Positions 60,193 through 64,000 of a stretch of DNA of 64,000 nucleotides are shown here, piece by piece (position 1 is the first letter of the stretch; every line of letters starts with the position of its first letter). Location of the stretch: contig CAYQDM010000009.1 in assembly GCA_964416305.1 (NCBI GenBank), positions 1-64,000 of the forward strand, given 5' to 3'. Made by a program: the position numbers and the translations under genes. The stretch comes from Acidaminobacter sp964416305 (GTDB taxonomy: Bacteria; Bacillota; Clostridia; Peptostreptococcales; Acidaminobacteraceae). The notes beneath the pieces are model-generated. The model worked only from the letters and a program-made list of their open reading frames with translations, did not search any database and had not been told where the DNA came from.

Positions 60193-62179
60193 CTCGATTC
60201 ATAGCTATGCCATGAGACTCCATTTTCCTGTAAAGCGTTGCCCTGCCAATGCCCAGTGCGCGTGCAGCCTGCGCTACGTTTCCTTTGCAGACCTTCAGCG
60301 CATGAAGAACAGCCTGTCGCTCAATTTCTGAAAGAGGCAGAGTGCGCTCTTCAGAAGCGACAAACTCCCGGCGGGCATCCAGACGAATGTAACTTGGAAT
60401 CAGCTTTTCCTCCAAGGGGGCTTCCCCCGCCAGACTGACCATCATCTGCATGACATTTTGCAATTCGCGAACATTGCCCGGCCAGTCATAATTGGTCATG
60501 ATCCTATAGAATCCCTCAGCGATAGGCGGACTGTCCACTGAGCGTTTATGAAACTGGATGTAAAAGTTGTCGATCAGCTTGGGAATGTCACTTCTGCGCT
60601 CTCTGAGTGCCGGTGTATAGATTGGCATAACATTGAGTCTATAGTAAAGGTCACTTCTGAAGTTTCCTTTTTCGACTTCCGTTTTTAAATTTTTATGTGT
60701 CGCGGCGATTACCCGGACATCTACAGGAAGGACATCATAACCGCCAACCCTCACGACCTGTCTGGTTTCCAGAACGCGAAGCAGCATTGCCTGAGTATCC
60801 AGCGGCATGTCGCCAATCTCGTCCAGGAACAGCGTCCCTCCGTCTGAGAGTTCGAACTTGCCCGGTTGTCCGCCTTTGCGCGCGCCGGTAAAAGCGCCCT
60901 CCACATACCCAAAGAGTTCACTGGCGACCAAATCTCGCGGAATTGCGCCGCAGTTGATAAAAACAAAAGGCTGATTCTTCCTTCTGCTGGCGTTATGTAT
61001 GCCCTGGGCGAACATTTCCTTGCCCGTGCCGCTTTCTCCGTAGAGAAGAATATTGGCGTCAGAGTCCGCCACCCTTTTTGCCGTATCCACCGCCTGTTTG
61101 ATTTCCCGACTGTCTCCGAGAATATCATTAAAAGTGTAGATCGCCGTTGCACCAACGATTTTATTGACCAGGCTGTGCACGCGTTTGGACTCTCTGAAAG
61201 TCAAAACCGCTTCTTTTTTTCCACTCTGTGTCTGACTGATCGGCGTCATATTGACAAGGACAGAAACGCGCTTTCCGTTTTTCTTTCGAAGAAAAACCTC
61301 CACCTCGTCCAGTCTGGAATTGCTTTTGACCATATTGATATAGCCTTTCAGCTTTTCTGCTTCAATTAAAGTTTCAAGCTTCTGGCCCAAAATTTCCTTC
61401 TCATTGTAACCGAGGTATTTTCTTGCGAAATGGTTGATTTCAGTAATTTCACCTGTCGAGTCGACGCATAAAATACCTTCCCGAATGGACTCCATAATAG
61501 CCAAATAGTGCTCACTGGCCCGCTTTGCTTCCAGGTGCGCTGCCTCGAGCTCCAATTCGTGCTCTATTGCTTCAGCAGATGCCATGACCATGCCAAGGGT
61601 GTGCGGATGAACCAGATCATAGTCTCCCGACATACTGATCACAGCCACCACTTCACCATGAGTGCCATGAATTGGCGAAGCTGATGTCGTCCAGTCATGA
61701 AACGCCCTGTGATAATGCTCAGCGCCCATAACCTGAATTGATTGATCCGCCTTTAAAGCGATCCCAATCCCGTTGGTCCCAATGGCAGACTCGCTGACGT
61801 TGCAGCCGCTGTGGAGTCTGAGGTGTCTGTTTTCCTCCAGCATTTTCTGGTCACCATAGCTTCCGAGAACCCATCCCTCGCGGTCTGTCAGTCTGAGGAT
61901 CATTCTGGATTCGCCGACGGCCTTATACAAGGTCTCCATAAAAGGTTTCGCTATTTTAAGGACGTCCCCCAGCTGCTCACGTCTGATTTCTAGTTCTTTC
62001 TCATTTAAGTCCTCATCAGCCCAGGGACCCTCCTGATGGACGCCAGCGAATCTGCAGCGTTCCCAGGATTCTACAATTTCCGGTCTAAGCACTTTTGAAT
62101 CGATGAGCCCTGTCTCATAGAATCTCAGCCATGCTTTTTCAAGTTTAGAACGATTTTGCAGCAATTTTCTCGTCGACAA
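60179..62179 (-). CDS. Sigma-54 dependent transcriptional activator (AcoR-like)
   Basis: 667 aa from TTG 62177-62179, with GGGGGAGGTGAG just upstream; an in-frame ATG at 62312-62314 has no clear site. In order: N-terminal helical region, GAF domain (~75-205), PAS domain (~215-340), AAA+ domain with Walker A GESGTGKEMFAQ near residue 380, the sigma-54 contact loop GAFTGA near residue 430 and Walker B GTLFLDEIGDMP, then a Fis-type HTH (GNVAQAARALGIGRATLYRK). The GAF domain implies a small-molecule or redox ligand, not identifiable. It likely controls the adjacent antiporter operon. Confidence 0.92.
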   Translation of the reverse strand: MSTRKLLQNRSKLEKAWLRFYETGLIDSKVLRPEIVESWERCRFAGVHQEGPWADEDLNEKELEIRREQLGDVLKIAKPFMETLYKAVGESRMILRLTDREGWVLGSYGDQKMLEENRHLRLHSGCNVSESAIGTNGIGIALKADQSIQVMGAEHYHRAFHDWTTSASPIHGTHGEVVAVISMSGDYDLVHPHTLGMVMASAEAIEHELELEAAHLEAKRASEHYLAIMESIREGILCVDSTGEITEINHFARKYLGYNEKEILGQKLETLIEAEKLKGYINMVKSNSRLDEVEVFLRKKNGKRVSVLVNMTPISQTQSGKKEAVLTFRESKRVHSLVNKIVGATAIYTFNDILGDSREIKQAVDTAKRVADSDANILLYGESGTGKEMFAQGIHNASRRKNQPFVFINCGAIPRDLVASELFGYVEGAFTGARKGGQPGKFELSDGGTLFLDEIGDMPLDTQAMLLRVLETRQVVRVGGYDVLPVDVRVIAATHKNLKTEVEKGNFRSDLYYRLNVMPIYTPALRERRSDIPKLIDNFYIQFHKRSVDSPPIAEGFYRIMTNYDWPGNVRELQNVMQMMVSLAGEAPLEEKLIPSYIRLDARREFVASEERTLPLSEIERQAVLHALKVCKGNVAQAARALGIGRATLYRKMESHGIAMNRDVSK

Positions 62180-62329
62180 AAGCTCACCTCCCCCGGAAAA
62201 TCTCAAGTAAAGAAAGGACGGAAGAGGGAGGGTCATGGGCCGGTGCCCATTGACTGCCTCTTCCATGTGAGTAAAGAGGAGATCTCCAGCTGACGCCTTT
62301 TGATCCCCCTTCACACTGTTTATTCCTAA

Positions 62330-63628
62330 CTATTCATTCCAAAGCCTATGTCTCAGCAAAGTTCTGACTTCACCAATCATATACAGGGACCCAAAGCACA
62401 AGACTGCGTCATTCGATCCAGGCGTTACCTGCTCAAAGGCTAAGTCGAGCGCTTCCGAAATTGCGGGGCGAACAATGACCGTCTTGCCATAAGATGTCAT
62501 GCGCTCAGCCAGACCATCTGCGCTCATTTTTCTTGGATTGTTTGGTTCAGTTGCAATGACAGTGTCGACCAGCGGCATCATCACGCTCAGCATGCCGGAG
62601 ATATCTTTGTCCCCAAGGATCCCGACAACGGCGACAATCCGCCTGCCCGGCATAAGCCGCTTCACAGCAGCAGCAAGGCCGGAGGCGCCGTGAAAATTAT
62701 GGGCGCCGTCGATCATAACCAGCGGTTCATGGGACATGACTTCAAGACGTCCCGGCCAGACAGCGGCTGCCAACCCGTCCCTAATAGCATTGTCGGAGAT
62801 TTCAATATCATAGGCTTCCTTTAAAGCTTCTGCAGCAGTCAACGCCACAACGGCATTATTGACTTGATAGTCGCCAATCAACTTTAAACAGTAAGCATTA
62901 TCAAAAAGTTTAAAGACGGTTCCTTCAAGTGTAGCAGATTGGATCGAGGCCTCCTGGCAGGGCGCCACTACAAGGCGCGTGCCAAGCTCCTGGCAGCGGG
63001 ACGCTATGACAGACAAAGCTTCCGGAGCTTGGGGATGAATCACGCAAACCGAGTCCGGCTTGATGATGCCCGCCTTTTCAAAGGCGACTTTGTCGAGAGT
63101 GTCCCCCAAGTATTCCACGTGATCGAGATCCACAGGTGTAATCACGGACACCAAGGGCTTCCTGATGACATTTGTGGAGTCGAGGCGGCCGCCCAGGCCG
63201 ACCTCCAGCACCACATAATCCACTTTATGTCTGGCGTAATACTCAAACGCCACCGCGGTGACGATTTCAAATTCTGTCGGATGGCTGCAGCCTTCACTCA
63301 GCATCCGGTCCACATGAGTCTTTACAAAGGAGACAACCTCCGCAAGTGACTGGTCATCAATGTTCTCCCCGTTAATTCGGATGCGCTCATTGAAGACTTC
63401 CAAATAGGGCGACGTGTAGAGCCCCACTTTGTAGCCTTGGGCTCTCAAAATTGAATAAATCATGGTCGACGTGGAACCCTTGCCGTTTGTCCCGGCTACG
63501 TGGATATACGCCAGCCGGTCCTGAGGATTGCCCATATAACCGAGGAGTTGTGTAATGTTGTCGAGGCCAAGCTTGCTGCCAAATTGATAGGTGCTATGGA
63601 TATAATCAATCGCTTCACGAACATTCAT
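62330..63628 (-). CDS. folC: Folylpolyglutamate synthase / dihydrofolate synthase
   Basis: 432 aa. Mur-ligase type ATP site VAGTNGKGSTSTMIYS near residue 44, LYTSPYLEVFNERIRING near residue 73 and the glutamate ligase C-terminal domain (MIDGAHNFHGASGLAAAV near residue 307). It adds glutamate to folates. It follows valS by 12 nt, an order common in Bacillota. Confidence 0.95.
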   Translation of the reverse strand: MNVREAIDYIHSTYQFGSKLGLDNITQLLGYMGNPQDRLAYIHVAGTNGKGSTSTMIYSILRAQGYKVGLYTSPYLEVFNERIRINGENIDDQSLAEVVSFVKTHVDRMLSEGCSHPTEFEIVTAVAFEYYARHKVDYVVLEVGLGGRLDSTNVIRKPLVSVITPVDLDHVEYLGDTLDKVAFEKAGIIKPDSVCVIHPQAPEALSVIASRCQELGTRLVVAPCQEASIQSATLEGTVFKLFDNAYCLKLIGDYQVNNAVVALTAAEALKEAYDIEISDNAIRDGLAAAVWPGRLEVMSHEPLVMIDGAHNFHGASGLAAAVKRLMPGRRIVAVVGILGDKDISGMLSVMMPLVDTVIATEPNNPRKMSADGLAERMTSYGKTVIVRPAISEALDLAFEQVTPGSNDAVLCFGSLYMIGEVRTLLRHRLWNE

Positions 63629-63640
63629 GCCGCTTCTCTC

Positions 63641-64000
63641 CTAATTGAGTTTGGATTTGACTTTATCGAGTCTGTCCTGAGAGAGGGCCAGCATCTCTGC
63701 CAGTGTCACGCGCTTCGCGCGTTCTTCCTCAACCAGCTGCGCCGGCGCTTTAGCGACAAAGCCAGCATTGCCCAGTTTTGAGTCAATGCGCTCAATTTCC
63801 GCAGTCAGCTTCTTCACTTCTCTTTCAAGGCGCTCAGATTCCTTTTTATAGTCTATCAAATCGTCCAGAGGCATAAGCAGCTCTCCGCCCGGAACGACCA
63901 CCGAAACAGCATCTTCAACGACTTCACCTTCGACAAATGCCCACACCTCAGAGGCCGAGGCAAGGCTTTCGAGATAAGTTTTCTGATCCAGGAAGACCGG
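63641..64000 (-). CDS. valS: Valyl-tRNA synthetase, C-terminal part (cut by window edge)
   Basis: The frame runs unbroken from the right edge (120 codons including the stop) and encodes the end of the anticodon region (VPGGELLMPLDDLIDYKKES) and the C-terminal coiled-coil arm rich in Glu/Lys (ERLEREVKKLTAEIERIDSK), with the typical GNAGFVAKAPAQLVEEERAK segment of ValS. The catalytic part lies outside the window. Confidence 0.93.
   Translation of the reverse strand, partial: PVFLDQKTYLESLASASEVWAFVEGEVVEDAVSVVVPGGELLMPLDDLIDYKKESERLEREVKKLTAEIERIDSKLGNAGFVAKAPAQLVEEERAKRVTLAEMLALSQDRLDKVKSKLN

Noticed and set aside
1..64000. CRISPR arrays, prophage or intact insertion sequences
   Set aside because: No repeat-spacer arrays, transposases, integrases or phage structural genes were seen; the tandem repeats at 35768 and 52292 have no spacers.

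Overview
This window reads as chromosomal core sequence from an anaerobic, amino-acid-fermenting member of the Clostridia (Bacillota). The evidence is three T-box leaders (argS, pheST, thrS), an L20-type leader before infC-rpmI-rplT, ZapA, MutS2, a DUF4364 regulator, an indolepyruvate:ferredoxin oxidoreductase beside a phosphate acyltransferase, an acetylase-type dap pathway, and many apparent TTG start codons. The species cannot be named from sequence alone. There are no phage genes, transposases, rRNA genes or CRISPR arrays.

Layout. 1-7.5 kb: carB-carA behind a long structured leader, then argH-argG with a good promoter and two arginine-repressor-like boxes. 7.8-11.2 kb: ptb-iorA-iorB. 11.4-18.8 kb: a probable operon bshC-bshA-radical SAM-membrane protein-nadK-TPR. 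19-21.1 kb: argS with its T-box. 21.2-22.1 kb: a rhomboid protease on the plus strand. 22.2-28.4 kb: a U32 peptidase/hydroxylase-family gene, mutS2 and a DUF523 gene, with zapA before them behind its own terminator. 28.7-33.6 kb: pheS-pheT with T-box, a repeat-rich spacer and a TrmH-family methyltransferase. 33.6-35.7 kb: KtrB/KtrA-type potassium uptake. 35.9-39.6 kb: infC-rpmI-rplT and thrS. 39.6-44.9 kb: DUF445, NUDIX, tRNA-Gly, hslO, a methyltransferase, a CPBP protease and an M20 amidohydrolase. 45.2-48.8 kb (plus strand): asd-dapA-dapB-dapH for diaminopimelate/lysine. 48.9-52.2 kb: hpt, a LysE-type exporter, a polysaccharide deacetylase lipoprotein and DUF4364. 52.4-60 kb: a ten-gene Mrp/Mbh-type cation antiporter operon. 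60.2-62.2 kb: a sigma-54 activator. 62.3-64 kb: folC and the 3' end of valS.

Functional links. carAB and argGH supply arginine and pyrimidine precursors. ptb-iorAB suggests energy gain from aromatic amino acids. bshA and bshC make two of the three known bacillithiol steps, and nadK in the same operon could supply NADP(H). The divergent M20 amidohydrolase next to asd could be the missing N-acetyl-diaminopimelate deacetylase.

The two most interesting points are in the antiporter region and at carAB. A canonical -24/-12 sigma-54 promoter lies directly before the first antiporter gene, and an activator gene with a GAFTGA loop lies just upstream of it. The antiporter has the Mbh-like order E-F-G-MbhD-MbhE-B-C-D plus two further antiporter-type subunits, with no hydrogenase genes. 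The carAB leader is about 290 nt with a long branched hairpin and resembles no riboswitch class I recognise. Several short intergenic repeat arrays are also described.
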